From Lujinxingiaceae bacterium (lineage in GTDB: Bacteria; Myxococcota_A; Bradymonadia; Bradymonadales; Bradymonadaceae): a stretch of 44,690 bases of DNA. Under the pieces are notes generated by a model, which worked only from the letters and a program-made list of their open reading frames with translations, was not told the DNA's origin and made no database searches. Below, piece by piece: positions 25,017 through 34,730 of the stretch (positions are counted from its first letter, which is position 1; each line of letters begins with the position of its first letter). The stretch is taken from positions 1 through 44,690 of the forward strand of contig JACCWM010000126.1 of NCBI GenBank assembly GCA_013697635.1. Reading direction: 5' to 3'. The translations under genes and the position numbers were made by a program.

Positions 25017-27061
25017 CGCCTGGCGCTCGAGCGACGCCGGCTGGCAACGAGCAAGACGCCCAACATGGCCACGCTGGCGAGCAGGCCGCCACCGGGCGTC
25101 TGGGAGGTGCGAATGGCCTGGCAGCCGGCGGCGTTGTCGACGTTGGCGGCAGGTTGCTCGGCGTCGGGCTGATCATCGGCACCCTCGTGGTAGTCCTCAT
25201 CGTTGCCCGCGGTGTCCTCCTCGGTCGGCTCGAAGTCGACGATCGGCTCGGCGCCCTCTTCGACATCGCCGTCGAGCACGGTGAAGTCCTCCTCCTCCTC
25301 GTCATCCATCTCGTAGCCGATGATCTGGGTCTCCAACTCGTGCTCGTCGCCCTCGAGCTCCGTGCAGATCGGGCTGATCGCCGGGCGGTCGACGTAGACC
25401 TGGCGCGCCGAGCTGGTGCGCCGGGTCTTGGAAGATTGGAAGAAGACGCGGTCGATGTCGTAGAGCGCGCGCGCGCCGGCCTTGGGCTTGCGGCCCTCGA
25501 GCGGATCGATGCGCAAGCGGCGGATCGTGCCCTTCCACTCGGGATGATCGCTCATCTGAATGACCATCGTGTGGTAGTTGCCGTTGCCGCGCCCATCAAA
25601 GCGCACCATGCGCTTGCCGCTCCAGGGCGTCGTGCCGGTCGCGCCAAACAAGATGCCCATCTGATGGGCTCCGTCAAAGGAGCGGGTGCGAATGACGATC
25701 TGGTCGTAGGCGTTGGCGTTGATGTTGGTCCAGCTCGGCGCTCTCACACACGAGTTGTCGCCGGTTACGCGCATACGCATCACGCCGGCGTTGTTCGGCT
25801 TGTAGAGCTGGTCGTGGTGACCCTTGCGACAGGCCGCCCAGCCTTCCAGGTTGTACTTGGAGCCGGTGTTGAACTGCCACTCGTTTTTGGAGAAGACGTC
25901 CGCGTAGCGACGCCCGCGCATGGCGCTGCCAAACTTGTTCGTGCCCGGCTTGGTGCCGTAGGTGGCGGCCGGACCATAGACACCGTTGTCGATTCGCTTG
26001 ATCCAGAAGCTCACCCGCGGATGACCCACCTCCCCGATGCTGTAGCGCTTGGCCCGAAGGGTGACGACGACCTGCTTGCGCTCCTTGGGCGCAAAATTAC
26101 CCAGATAGATCGTGCCGCCCTTGCCCAGGCGCGCCTTGGCCGGATTGCGCGAGTCGCCATTGGCGCTGGCGCGTGACCAGTTCTTGCCGTCCATGCTGCG
26201 ATAGATCACGTAGTTCTCGGCCACAAAATGCGGTGAGGGCAGCTCGTAGCCCAGGCGCACGTTGACGAGCTTCTCGGTCGACTTGTTGTGAAAGACGGCC
26301 ACGCCGCGAATCGCGTCGCCGACAAACTGGTCGGGCACACTCTTGGACGAGCCCTGGGGCTGGATGTCGCCGCGCGTTCCAGCAAGCTTGACGCTGAAGT
26401 TGGCGTCCCAACGCTTGGTCGTGCACTTGGGGTTGCTCACGGGCTTGCCCCACCACTCCCAATGCCAGTTCTCGCTGGGCACGGTGCGCTTGAAGCCGTA
26501 GCGCCCGGCGTTGTTGGCCAGCCAGCGGTAGACGCCCGGTGACGACGCGTTCAAGTCCAGCGCGTGGCCGCTCTGGTGATTGCTGTAGCCCGGGCGTGCG
26601 GCCAGATTACCGTTGTTGCAGCGCTTGGTCAGATAACAGTTGTAGAGATACTGTTGCTCGGCCTGGGTGCGAAAACCGCTGACGACGCGGAGGTTGATCC
26701 CCGATTTCTTGGCCGCTTCCTGCATCTTGAAAAAGGCGTTGGCCGTGTTGAGCTCGACGGGCTTGCTGTCGACGGTGACCACGGTGATCGCAAAGGAGCG
26801 ACCGCTGACATAGCCGGTGTTCTTCTTGCGCGTGCAGCTGTTGAGCTCGAACTGGCGCGTGGCGAGGTCTTCGCCAAACTCGTCGTGGTCGTGGCCGTCG
26901 TGGTCGTGATGCTCGGGATCGTTACCCTCGTGACTCATGATTGCCGGGTCGTGGTAGTCGTGGGTGACCTCGTCGTCGAGCTCGCCACAGGAGCTGATCA
27001 GAAAGACCGCCGTCCAACAAAGAGCCAGGCGCAACTTCCATCCAAACAGTGCAGTTCTCAT
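25013..27061 (-). CDS. VanY-type D,D-carboxypeptidase/peptidase with lipobox, His/Asp-rich segment and MYXO-CTERM-like tail
   Basis: The product is 682 residues. ATG 27061 has GAGGA four nt upstream. A lipoprotein signal ends ISSC, followed by a His/Asp-rich stretch (HHDHDGHDHDEF). The M15B zinc site is intact: H162 and D169 in SNHQSGHALD, and E197 and H200 in SENWHW, so it should cleave D-Ala-D-Ala-type peptidoglycan stems. Residues about 230-560 form beta-rich accessory domains, including one resembling a carbohydrate- or surface-binding module. An acidic linker leads to the end, GCQ then a hydrophobic LLASVAMLGVLLVA and RRRSSARR. This matches the MYXO-CTERM pattern processed by myxosortase in Myxococcota. 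Two potential lipid-anchoring Cys in one protein is unusual. Confidence 0.85.
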   Translation of the reverse strand: MRTALFGWKLRLALCWTAVFLISSCGELDDEVTHDYHDPAIMSHEGNDPEHHDHDGHDHDEFGEDLATRQFELNSCTRKKNTGYVSGRSFAITVVTVDSKPVELNTANAFFKMQEAAKKSGINLRVVSGFRTQAEQQYLYNCYLTKRCNNGNLAARPGYSNHQSGHALDLNASSPGVYRWLANNAGRYGFKRTVPSENWHWEWWGKPVSNPKCTTKRWDANFSVKLAGTRGDIQPQGSSKSVPDQFVGDAIRGVAVFHNKSTEKLVNVRLGYELPSPHFVAENYVIYRSMDGKNWSRASANGDSRNPAKARLGKGGTIYLGNFAPKERKQVVVTLRAKRYSIGEVGHPRVSFWIKRIDNGVYGPAATYGTKPGTNKFGSAMRGRRYADVFSKNEWQFNTGSKYNLEGWAACRKGHHDQLYKPNNAGVMRMRVTGDNSCVRAPSWTNINANAYDQIVIRTRSFDGAHQMGILFGATGTTPWSGKRMVRFDGRGNGNYHTMVIQMSDHPEWKGTIRRLRIDPLEGRKPKAGARALYDIDRVFFQSSKTRRTSSARQVYVDRPAISPICTELEGDEHELETQIIGYEMDDEEEEDFTVLDGDVEEGAEPIVDFEPTEEDTAGNDEDYHEGADDQPDAEQPAANVDNAAGCQAIRTSQTPGGGLLASVAMLGVLLVASRRRSSARR

Positions 27062-27486
27062 CGTATCCTCAAAGTGCAGCGCATCTTGTCAAAGTATTGA
27101 ATTCCATTCCCAAGAGCAGCCACTGCATATCGCGTGCCATGGCCATTGCTCCCATGATTTTGGCGTGTAATCACGCTCCTGGCGAGCTCGATGGCCTGCC
27201 CGTCCCCCACAGGTCGAGGACACTTGTCCTACCTCGCATCCGCCTGGTGTGACAGATGGTCACAGCCCGGGCGCCCGCCGTCTACTTTTGGTGGTGCGGG
27301 CCATTTCCTTGCTTCCAAGTGTTCGTAGATTGAGGTGTGCGACGATACCCGCTCGAGAGGCGCATCCGCAGCGCCATCGTGGGGAAAATGGAACATTTTC
27401 AGCATCTTGAGATGTTGCACTGTGTACCCAAGGACGGGATTGACGCATCCACCTGCCTCCCACTACCCCAGCGTGTCGGAGAGATC
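27062..27486. other. 425-bp divergent intergenic region, no gene recognised
   Basis: This stretch separates the start codons of the VanY-type gene and the PhyH-type gene. The frame of the latter is open back to 27337, but the ATG at 27487 has the ribosome-binding site and aligns with the family start, so the extension is probably untranslated. A small dyad, CATCT-TG-AGATG, lies near 27399-27410. I see no tRNA, riboswitch or clear promoter. The region presumably carries both promoters. Confidence 0.5.
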
Positions 27487-28251
27487 ATGCCCATCGCCGG
27501 TCCATTGACGTCGTCTCAAATCGCACAATTCGACGAGGTCGGCTTTCTCGTCGTCACCGACGTATTCAGTGCCCATGAACTCGACGCGATGCGCCAGGCC
27601 TTCGAGCGCCTCGTCGTGCGTGCGGCCGAGGTCGAGGAGCCGGCCATGGTGGCCGGCTCGCAGTTCGTGGTCAGCGGCAAGCGCATCGATCGGATCGTCT
27701 GGTGCGGCGCCTGCGAGCCGGTGCTCTCGCGCTTTGGCCAGGACCCACGCCTTGTGGCCATGGCCTCGCAGCTGCTCAAGAGCGAAGCGATGGACCAGCT
27801 GATCAACCAGGCACACTTCAAGTTTCCCGGCGACGGCGTGGCCTTTCATTGGCATCAAGACAGCCGCCATCGCCGCTATGGAACCGAGCTTTGGAGCGAC
27901 GTCAACGGCCGTGGCAGCTTCATCGAGACGGCCACCGCGCTCGATGCGATGACGCTGCAAAACGGCCCGCTGCAGTTCATCCCCTGCAGCCACAAGCGCG
28001 GCCACATCGCCCCCGATCCCAAGACCGGTGAGCTGCCGTCGGACGCCTACGATCTGGCCGAGGCCGTCACCGTCACGCTCGAGCCGGGCAGCGTCGTGCT
28101 CTTTGGGCCCTACGTGATCCACGCAAGTCCCCCCAATTGCGGCAGCTCGATGCGCCGCCTGTTTTTGAATGGTTTTGCCTATCCCGGCGCAAACAAGCGC
28201 GTCTATCCCGGAGAAGGCGCCGGACGAAGAGTGGTCAACCCGGCGCCCTGA
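27487..28251 (+). CDS. Phytanoyl-CoA dioxygenase (PhyH) family Fe(II)/2-oxoglutarate oxygenase
   Basis: The product is about 254 residues from ATG 27487, preceded by GGAGAG. The start LTSSQIAQFDEVGFLVV is the usual PhyH opening. The iron site is visible as the HxD motif within FHWHQD and a distal His in YVIHASPPN. The following SSMRRLFLNGFAYPGA supplies the Arg that holds 2-oxoglutarate. The middle contains the family-typical GPLQFIPCSHKRGHI. These enzymes hydroxylate lipids, antibiotics or compatible solutes such as ectoine. The substrate is not indicated here, and neighbours give no pathway. Confidence 0.85.
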   Translation: MPIAGPLTSSQIAQFDEVGFLVVTDVFSAHELDAMRQAFERLVVRAAEVEEPAMVAGSQFVVSGKRIDRIVWCGACEPVLSRFGQDPRLVAMASQLLKSEAMDQLINQAHFKFPGDGVAFHWHQDSRHRRYGTELWSDVNGRGSFIETATALDAMTLQNGPLQFIPCSHKRGHIAPDPKTGELPSDAYDLAEAVTVTLEPGSVVLFGPYVIHASPPNCGSSMRRLFLNGFAYPGANKRVYPGEGAGRRVVNPAP

Positions 28252-28289
28252 GGCTCGGCGGCCACGCAGACGGTTCCAAGCGATCGCGT

Positions 28290-28306
28290 CGTGCACTCGC
28301 TGCACG
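28290..28306. terminator. Weak hairpin between convergent PhyH and PHP-hydrolase genes
   Basis: CGTGCA (28290-28295) and TGCACG (28301-28306) form a six-bp stem with a five-nt loop in the 83-bp gap between the two stops. It could act on either strand. No T-tract is obvious, so support is modest. Confidence 0.3.
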
Positions 28307-28334
28307 GCTACTTTCTGCTACCCAGCAAGCACGC

Positions 28335-31085
28335 TCAGTCTCGGCAGTAGCCCTGGTCGAGCGCGCTGAGCTCGATCGGGCGCGCGCCGGGCGGCTCCCA
28401 GGGATTGCCGTCGGAGTCGGCGTCACCGTCGACGTCGACGAAAACCGGGTTGGTGAAGGCCAACACCGGCACGTTGTAGGGGACATCACCGCTGGGCTCG
28501 GGGCCGTAGGCGAAGAAGATCACCCAGGAGTCTTCGCTAAGCTCGAGCTCGATGTGGGCGTCGAAGTCAAAGCGGGGATCGGCCTCGGCCTCGCGCTCGA
28601 GTGTGCGCACGATGCTGCCATTGACGATCACGAAGAGGTGGGTTGCGCGCGACCAGTTGGGCGTCTGAACGCGCACATGAAACGAGACCGGCGTGTTAGC
28701 CTCGGCGGTGAGCAAATCGCCCGGGAGCATGGCGTCGCCAAAGTCAATAAAGGAGAGCGAGCCGACCGTGAGGCGGCCGTCGAGCAGCGTATCGCGCATG
28801 GCCTGCTCCGAGATCTGGCCCGGCGCGCTGTCGTCCATGCGCAAGTAATTGCGGGGCACGCCGGAGCGCGCATTGATCGCGTGCGAGTCGGAGTTTCCAA
28901 GGCCGGCGACGATGTGGCCCACGTTGAGCAAACCGCTCCAGTCGCGCATGAGCTGGCAGGTGTCCGAGAAACGGTTGATGATCTCCATCGCGTCGAAGTT
29001 CAAAGAGAAGTCACGGTGCGTAAAGCTGAGCGCGTCGTTCTCCGGGTTGAAACGTGTGGTGTTGAACATGCCCGAGCCGTTTCGGGCGTGGTTGAGCTGC
29101 ACGATCGGGCGGTGCTCGAGCTCGCGGGCGAGCGCCAAGATCTCGGGGATGCGCCGATTGACCTGCACCCCGTCGACGAGTCGGGCAAGCTCGATCGAGC
29201 CGCGGCCTCGCAGATGCGGCTGATAAGGCATGGGATAGATGTTGATATGGGTCTGAACCGGCGAGATCTCGACGCCGGGAAAAGTCGTCAAGGTGTCGCC
29301 AAGGCCAAGGCTCGCAACGATCGGACGAAGGTCGGTGATCACCTCGTGGTCGGTGGGCACGACCAGCTCGACGCCCTGGCTGGCGTTGTCGAGCACGCGG
29401 TCGTAGACGTTGGCGTCGCTGTCGATGCTGGCCTCCATATGCTGGTGAAAATCGGCCGCGATCCAGCCCACCGTATCAACGCCGCGATTCAACGCGACAG
29501 CCAGCGCGAGCTCCTCGCCGGCGACGATCGTGATGTCCACGATCTCGACGTCGTACTCCAGGCCGCGTGTGACCACGAGCTTGTAGTTGCCGGCAGCGAG
29601 CGCGGTCTCGAGCGTGCCTTTGAGCACGAACAGCGCAAAGCTTGTCGCCGCGCGAAGCTCGGCGCGCGCGGTCAGCGGGGCACCGGTGCCAAGCTCGGTG
29701 ACGCTGAGCTTGAGCCGGCCGGCCTGAGCGAGCTCGAGCTGGGCCTGACCCTCGGCGTCAAACTGCAGGCTGACATCGAGGCGTTGATTTGCGGGCAGGC
29801 CGTCAAGCGTTGCGTTGAAGCTCTGGGCGGGCGGCAGCCACAGCTCGACTTGTCCGTCGGCGTCGGTCACGCCGTAGTTCAAGCCCTGGTCGTTGCCGTG
29901 CACGGCAACGCCTACGCCGCGGACCGGCGCGCCGGCCGTGTCGCGCACCGTGATCGTTCGCGCCGTGGTCTCGTCAACCTCGCCGCGAAGCGCGAGCGCG
30001 CTCTTGCGAACGCTGTCGAGCGTGCCGTCGCCGACGATGAACCAACGGCGCAACATGGCCTGCTCACCGGGTTCGAGGCGAAGCTGCATGGCGCGCATCT
30101 CCGCCCACGGAATACCCTGCGAGCTGGCGATGCCCATGGTTGTGGCGCCCTCTCCCTCGAAGACCAGCCCGTAGCTGCGATCGCCGCCAAGGCCTGCCAC
30201 CCAGCGCACGGCCCGCGACGTCGTCCCAAAGCCGTGGCTGTCGCTCCATAGACGCGCGCGTTCGCCCCAGGCAAACCAGTCACCGACAAAGCCGCTTCGC
30301 ACCAGGGTGGGCGAGACGTTGCGATACCAGGTCACGATCTCGACGGCATCGCTGTCGGCGGCCAGCCGGTACTCGGTGACCACCTCCATGGGCACGGGAC
30401 CGGCAAAGGTGCGCCCGAGCACGCCGACCAGATGAGCCAGGTCGATGTCGTAGCCCTCCACGCGCAAAACGGCCGCGCCACCGTCGGAGCCGTCGCGCAC
30501 GGTGTAGACCCGCAGTGCCGCGGCCGTGCGAATGTCGATGAGCGGCATGATCATGTCGAGCACGTCCTCGCCAGTCTGGCCATGGCGGCGCGCGTCGACG
30601 AGCTTTCCGCCGGTAAAGGTCTCGTAGCGGTTGGTGCTCTCCTGTTGGATGCACACGTCGATAAGGGCGTTGTAGAGTCGGAAGTCGCCCGTTCGGCAGT
30701 GGCTCCAGATCCCCTCGTAGCCGGTCTGCTCGGCGACGATGCGCCCCAGGCGCGCCTGGCCGGCGCCGAGCGTCTGCTCGACATCGGGCGCGCCGTCGAC
30801 CGACACGCCGTCTTGAAGAGGCGTCAGACCCAAGAAAGGCTCGATCGGGGCGCTCGCATCGGCATCAAAGCCTAGATCGTCGCCCAGATCGTCGCCCAGA
30901 TCGCCGCCCAGATCGTCGCCGCGCACATCGCTCGCATCGGTGGGGGCGTCGGGCGACGCATCGAGCGTCAACGCGCTATCAGGATCCTGCAACAGCTCGT
31001 CGTGGCAGCTCGAACAAGAGGCCGCCAGGGCAAAAACCACGATCAGGCCAACGCGCACTGCGCGACAATTCAGCATGTCATTCAT
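28335..31085 (-). CDS. Large lipoprotein with CehA/McbA-type PHP metallohydrolase domain
   Basis: The product is 916 residues. Start ATG 31085 (or ATG 31076) gives a signal ending SSC, followed by an Asp/Leu/Gly-rich stalk. The first ~380 residues are beta-rich. Carboxypeptidase-regulatory-like strands follow (TVRDTAGAPVRGVGVAV, then TDADGQVELWLPP). The PHP domain holds all expected metal ligands: ADFHQHME, PTDHEVI, GVEIS with a nearby THINIYPM, and GLGNSDSHA. CehA/McbA relatives hydrolyse esters such as carbaryl or act as phosphoesterases; the true substrate here is unknown. It diverges from a GH13 lipoprotein by 112 bp, hinting at joint regulation. Confidence 0.85.
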   Translation of the reverse strand: MNDMLNCRAVRVGLIVVFALAASCSSCHDELLQDPDSALTLDASPDAPTDASDVRGDDLGGDLGDDLGDDLGFDADASAPIEPFLGLTPLQDGVSVDGAPDVEQTLGAGQARLGRIVAEQTGYEGIWSHCRTGDFRLYNALIDVCIQQESTNRYETFTGGKLVDARRHGQTGEDVLDMIMPLIDIRTAAALRVYTVRDGSDGGAAVLRVEGYDIDLAHLVGVLGRTFAGPVPMEVVTEYRLAADSDAVEIVTWYRNVSPTLVRSGFVGDWFAWGERARLWSDSHGFGTTSRAVRWVAGLGGDRSYGLVFEGEGATTMGIASSQGIPWAEMRAMQLRLEPGEQAMLRRWFIVGDGTLDSVRKSALALRGEVDETTARTITVRDTAGAPVRGVGVAVHGNDQGLNYGVTDADGQVELWLPPAQSFNATLDGLPANQRLDVSLQFDAEGQAQLELAQAGRLKLSVTELGTGAPLTARAELRAATSFALFVLKGTLETALAAGNYKLVVTRGLEYDVEIVDITIVAGEELALAVALNRGVDTVGWIAADFHQHMEASIDSDANVYDRVLDNASQGVELVVPTDHEVITDLRPIVASLGLGDTLTTFPGVEISPVQTHINIYPMPYQPHLRGRGSIELARLVDGVQVNRRIPEILALARELEHRPIVQLNHARNGSGMFNTTRFNPENDALSFTHRDFSLNFDAMEIINRFSDTCQLMRDWSGLLNVGHIVAGLGNSDSHAINARSGVPRNYLRMDDSAPGQISEQAMRDTLLDGRLTVGSLSFIDFGDAMLPGDLLTAEANTPVSFHVRVQTPNWSRATHLFVIVNGSIVRTLEREAEADPRFDFDAHIELELSEDSWVIFFAYGPEPSGDVPYNVPVLAFTNPVFVDVDGDADSDGNPWEPPGARPIELSALDQGYCRD
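30874..30918. repeat. Tandem GATCGTCGCCCA-type repeat encoding a D-L-G-D stalk
   Basis: The 12-bp unit GATCGTCGCCCA and close variants recur about four times in a row, encoding DDLGDDLGGDLG-like sequence just after the lipobox of the PHP-hydrolase lipoprotein. It parallels the acidic stalks in the other lipoproteins of this window. Confidence 0.7.
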
Positions 31086-31197
31086 CGGTCAAACTCGCTA
31101 TTTTACTTCAAAGAGGCCGCACACCCGTAAAAGCGAAGTCTGGCCGAGCCGGGCCAAAACATCAAGAACCGTGGCCAATCGATCGCGGATTAGATAA

Positions 31198-33171
31198 GTG
31201 AAGCCTTTGTGTAAGCCAAGCCGATGGTGGGCGCTGAGCTTGTGCGCCCTGTTATTTTGGGGGTGCTCAAAGCCGGCAAAACAAGCCGTCATCGCGCCCG
31301 ACGTCGGTTCGGATGCGAGCCTTGCTGATGGTGCCAGCGACCTTGGCGACGCCGATGAACAGAGCGATGTGAAGCCCGACGCCGAGACCGATGTGCCCAA
31401 TCCACCACTTGTGCCCGGCCCCGAGCGCGCGCTGATCTACCAACTCATCGTGCGCCACTTTGGCAACGCCAAGACCACTAACGCGCTCGATGCGACGATC
31501 GAGACTAATGGCAGCGGCAAGTTTGCCGACATCGATGCCAGCGCGCTCTCGACGCTGCGTGCCATGGGCATGACGCACATCTATCTGACCGGCGTACTTC
31601 AACAAGCCACGGCCACCGACTACGCCGAAATCGGCGAGCCTGCCGACGACCCGGATATCCTCAAGGGGCGAGCGGGCAGCTTCTTTGCGATCCGCGACTA
31701 CTTCGACGTCTCGCCGGACTACGCCGTCGATCCGACAAAGCGCCGCGAGGAGTTTCGCGCTCTGATCGAGCGCATCCATGCCCACGACATGAAGGTGCTC
31801 ATCGATCTGGTGCCCAACCACGTCGCGCGCTCCTATGCATCGACGGTGCGCCCGGAGCTCGACCTGGGCCTTGGCGACGACCAGAGCCTGGAGTTTTCGC
31901 CGCAAAACAACTTCTTTTATCTTGCCGGCGGCCAGGCGCTGGTTTTGCCCACGGCCGAGTCGCACTGGCGACTCGACGGCATGGACGGCCACTTTGCGCC
32001 CGAGGACGGAACCCCCGCCCGCACCGTTCGCGTCACCGGCAACAACGCCAAGACCTACACACCCTCGACCAACGACTGGTACGAGACGGTCAAACTGAAC
32101 TGGGGCTACGACTTTGAGACGGGCCAGGGCGTCTACGATCCGCTGCCGCCGACGTGGAGCTTCATGGACGAGGTCGTGGCCTACTGGCAGGAGTTTGGCG
32201 TCGACGGCTTTCGCTGCGATTTTGCCCATTACGTGCCCGACGAGGCCTGGTCATGGCTGATCGAACAAGCCCGCGCGCGCGATCCGCAGGCTTATTTCGT
32301 CGCCGAAGCCTATGAAAACCTCGCGGGCCTGCTCGCTGCCGGCTTCGACGCCGTCTACGACGACGAGCTCTACGACGGGCTCAAGGGCATCTACAACGGC
32401 ACCCACGACACGTTCGAGCTCGACGCCTACTTTGCCTCGATAAGCGACGCTTCACGCGGCCAATACCTGCGCTATCTGGAGAATCACGACGAGCGACGCA
32501 TCGCCTCGCCGCTGGTCTCAGGGGTCTATCCGGGAGACTCTGGATTCGGCTCGACGGGCGCCGGGCGCCACGTTGCGCCGATCGCTTATTTGCTCGGCCC
32601 CGGTCCGATCATGATCTACAACGGCCAGAGCGTGGGCGAGACCGGCGCCGGCGCATCGGGCTTCTCGGGTGACGATGGCCGCTCGACGATCTTCGATTAT
32701 TGGAGCCCTCTGGCGCTGGCGAACTGGCGAAACCAGGGCGCCTTCGACGGCGCGCTGCTCACCGAGGAGCAACGTGCGCTGCACGCCTACTATCGCAATC
32801 TGCTCACGCTCGCGCAGCACCCGCTGGCCCGCTCGCGCGGCTACTACGGGCTGGATTATTTCAACCGGGACTTCGACGAGTATCCGGGGGCGCTCTACGC
32901 TTTTGCGCGCTTTGAGCCGGGTGCTGGCCGACTGATGGTGGTCGTCACCAACTGGTCGCTGGGCACCGAAGCGGGCCGCATTCGCATCCCCGAGGCGCTC
33001 GCTGGCGAGTTTGCCGGCCTCAAAAAGGTCGTGCGCATCCGTCAGATCTTCGACGAACAGGGCAGCCTCGAGCCGGTTGAGCTGGGCGTGACCACGCGCG
33101 ATACGCTCAGCGACGAGGGTTTTGCCGTCGAGCTGCCCAACCAGGCCAGCCGGGTCTACGTGCTCGAATAA
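31198..33171 (+). CDS. Alpha-amylase family (GH13) lipoprotein
   Basis: The product is 657 residues. The start must be the GTG at 31198, because TAA lies immediately before it in frame. The signal WALSLCALLFWGC ends in a lipobox, followed by an Asp-rich linker. All four GH13 regions are present: DLVPNH (I), DGFRCDFAH with the nucleophile Asp (II), YFVAEAYE with the acid/base Glu (III), and LENHDE (IV). The enzyme should act retentively on alpha-1,4- or alpha-1,6-glucans at the cell surface. The C-terminal ~100 residues are the usual beta-sandwich. It may supply glucose or maltodextrins from outside; the trehalose-type operon lies about 10 kb away and need not be linked. Confidence 0.9.
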   Translation: MKPLCKPSRWWALSLCALLFWGCSKPAKQAVIAPDVGSDASLADGASDLGDADEQSDVKPDAETDVPNPPLVPGPERALIYQLIVRHFGNAKTTNALDATIETNGSGKFADIDASALSTLRAMGMTHIYLTGVLQQATATDYAEIGEPADDPDILKGRAGSFFAIRDYFDVSPDYAVDPTKRREEFRALIERIHAHDMKVLIDLVPNHVARSYASTVRPELDLGLGDDQSLEFSPQNNFFYLAGGQALVLPTAESHWRLDGMDGHFAPEDGTPARTVRVTGNNAKTYTPSTNDWYETVKLNWGYDFETGQGVYDPLPPTWSFMDEVVAYWQEFGVDGFRCDFAHYVPDEAWSWLIEQARARDPQAYFVAEAYENLAGLLAAGFDAVYDDELYDGLKGIYNGTHDTFELDAYFASISDASRGQYLRYLENHDERRIASPLVSGVYPGDSGFGSTGAGRHVAPIAYLLGPGPIMIYNGQSVGETGAGASGFSGDDGRSTIFDYWSPLALANWRNQGAFDGALLTEEQRALHAYYRNLLTLAQHPLARSRGYYGLDYFNRDFDEYPGALYAFARFEPGAGRLMVVVTNWSLGTEAGRIRIPEALAGEFAGLKKVVRIRQIFDEQGSLEPVELGVTTRDTLSDEGFAVELPNQASRVYVLE

Positions 33172-33247
33172 GATCTGGATGTCTTGATAGCAGGCGCAAT
33201 CTTCGTGCTCAAGTTCGGTAAGGTATTGAACCTGAAAGGTGATTGCC

Positions 33248-33667
33248 ATGCCAACGCGCTCCACCGTCGTACTCACCAGCGTCACTCTGCTCACCCTGCT
33301 CGCACTGCCCGCCACGGCCTTTGCCAGCGGCTCCAGCGCCGAGCTCGCCACAACGCTCACGGTGCTGATCCTCTGCATTGCCCTGACCGCATCGGCGGGA
33401 TTTGCCACGCTCGTGGCTGACGTACTCAACGTGCTCGAGGAGCGCCGCAGCCGTGACGTCGCCAAGCCGCGCATGTGGTTCTTGCGCCTGGTCGCCATCG
33501 GGATCCTGGGCTTCCCACTGGCGATCGTCATCGCCAGCGGCCTCCACGAGGTCTCCGGCTTCCGGCTGAGCGGCCCGCTGCTCTGGGCGATCGTCTTCTC
33601 CTCGCCGCTGGTGATGCAATCGGCCTACGGCATGTGGACCTGGCACGGACGCGAACAGGTTGTTTGA
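33248..33667 (+). CDS. Small integral membrane protein, function unknown
   Basis: The product is 139 residues from ATG 33248, with AAAGG nine nt upstream. An N-terminal signal or membrane segment (VVLTSVTLLTLLALPATAFA) is followed by TLTVLILCIALTASAGFATLV, and two more hydrophobic segments flank a basic loop with ERRSRD. In size and topology it resembles the 155-residue protein encoded at 36750-37214. No family is recognised. Confidence 0.7.
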   Translation: MPTRSTVVLTSVTLLTLLALPATAFASGSSAELATTLTVLILCIALTASAGFATLVADVLNVLEERRSRDVAKPRMWFLRLVAIGILGFPLAIVIASGLHEVSGFRLSGPLLWAIVFSSPLVMQSAYGMWTWHGREQVV

Positions 33668-33680
33668 ACAAGGGCGTCGC

Positions 33681-34730
33681 TCAGCCCTGGCGGTTGGTCG
33701 CTTTGAACACGAGCATGACCGCCAGGCTCACCATGACCGAAACGCATATTATCATCGACGAGCTCGACATGGGGGAGCCGGCCGTAGCGAATCGTGAATA
33801 AGTGAGGGGTTCGACAAGCACCACCCAACCGGTGATCGCCACGGTGATTGTGGTACACAGGCCCATGCCGATGCTTGCCGCAAGTGGAACCATCGATGTG
33901 CGTGGCTCGGGCTCAAGTTGCAGGTCCGTGGAGCCAGCAGCGCGAAGCGACGCGAGCGCCTCGCGCCCGTGCTTGAAGCGCGCTTCGGTGGACGGGGCGA
34001 GCATCTGGTCGAGCCAGTCGGCCAGCTGCGGCGAAAGCGAGACGTGATCGCGAAATTGCAGTTGCATGCGGTGGACGGCGAGCTCGGAGGGCTCGCGATT
34101 GGTGAGCAACTGCACGGTCGTCGCGGCCAGCGCATACAGATCGCTTGCCGGTGTGGCGTGGCCGAGCAGCTGCTCGGGCGGCATGTAGCCGCTCGTGCCG
34201 ACGATCGTCGAGCCGCCTACGGTGTTGGCCGCCATGGTTTGCACGGCGCCAAAATCGACCAGGGTCAGGCGACCGTCGGGTCGGCGCACGATGTTCGACG
34301 GCTTGATGTCGCGGTGTACGACGGGCGGGCTGAGATCTTGGAGGTAGCAAAGCACGTCGAGCATCTCCTCGACAAAGCGGCGCGCGTCCTGGTCGCTGAA
34401 GGTACCGGCGAGCCCCGCGCTCTTTAGGTCTTCGCCCTCGATGAACTCCTGGATCAAGAAAAAGCGCACGCCGCTTTCCGCGTCGATGTGAAAGTCGTCG
34501 ATATGGCGAGGGATCGCGGGATGGTCGAGCCCGCGAAGCGCTCGCGCCTCGCGCTCGAACAGCTCGACCGCCTTCCAGTCGGCCGCGTTCTCCAGGCTCA
34601 GCTCTTTGATCGCGACCCTCTCACCGCTCTCACGATCGAGGCCAAGAAAGGTGCGAGCTTGCGAGCCCCGCCCGATCTCTTTATAGACATCAAAGCGGCC
34701 CTTGAGCGTCTCGATGGGATCGTCGCTCAT
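33681..34730 (-). CDS. Ser/Thr protein kinase with two C-terminal membrane segments
   Basis: The product is 349 residues. ATG 34730 overlaps the stop of the upstream kinase frame as ATGA, so translation is probably coupled, and earlier in-frame starts are unlikely. The kinase core is complete: glycine loop GRGSQA at about 20-25, K42 in AIKEL, the alphaC Glu in FERE at 58-61, HRD at 139-141 with IKPSN, DFG at 159-161, and [11 protein letters not shown] in the activation segment. Two hydrophobic stretches follow (about 263-290 and 315-340), anchoring a cytosolic kinase to the inner membrane with almost no external domain. Its substrates are unknown. It is closely related in sequence to the preceding broken kinase. 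Confidence 0.9.
   Translation of the reverse strand: MSDDPIETLKGRFDVYKEIGRGSQARTFLGLDRESGERVAIKELSLENAADWKAVELFEREARALRGLDHPAIPRHIDDFHIDAESGVRFFLIQEFIEGEDLKSAGLAGTFSDQDARRFVEEMLDVLCYLQDLSPPVVHRDIKPSNIVRRPDGRLTLVDFGAVQTMAANTVGGSTIVGTSGYMPPEQLLGHATPASDLYALAATTVQLLTNREPSELAVHRMQLQFRDHVSLSPQLADWLDQMLAPSTEARFKHGREALASLRAAGSTDLQLEPEPRTSMVPLAASIGMGLCTTITVAITGWVVLVEPLTYSRFATAGSPMSSSSMIICVSVMVSLAVMLVFKATNRQG

Noticed and set aside
28137-30251. 704-codon plus-strand frame overlapping the end of the PhyH gene
   Set aside because: Antisense to the PHP-hydrolase lipoprotein; composition is that of a shadow frame.
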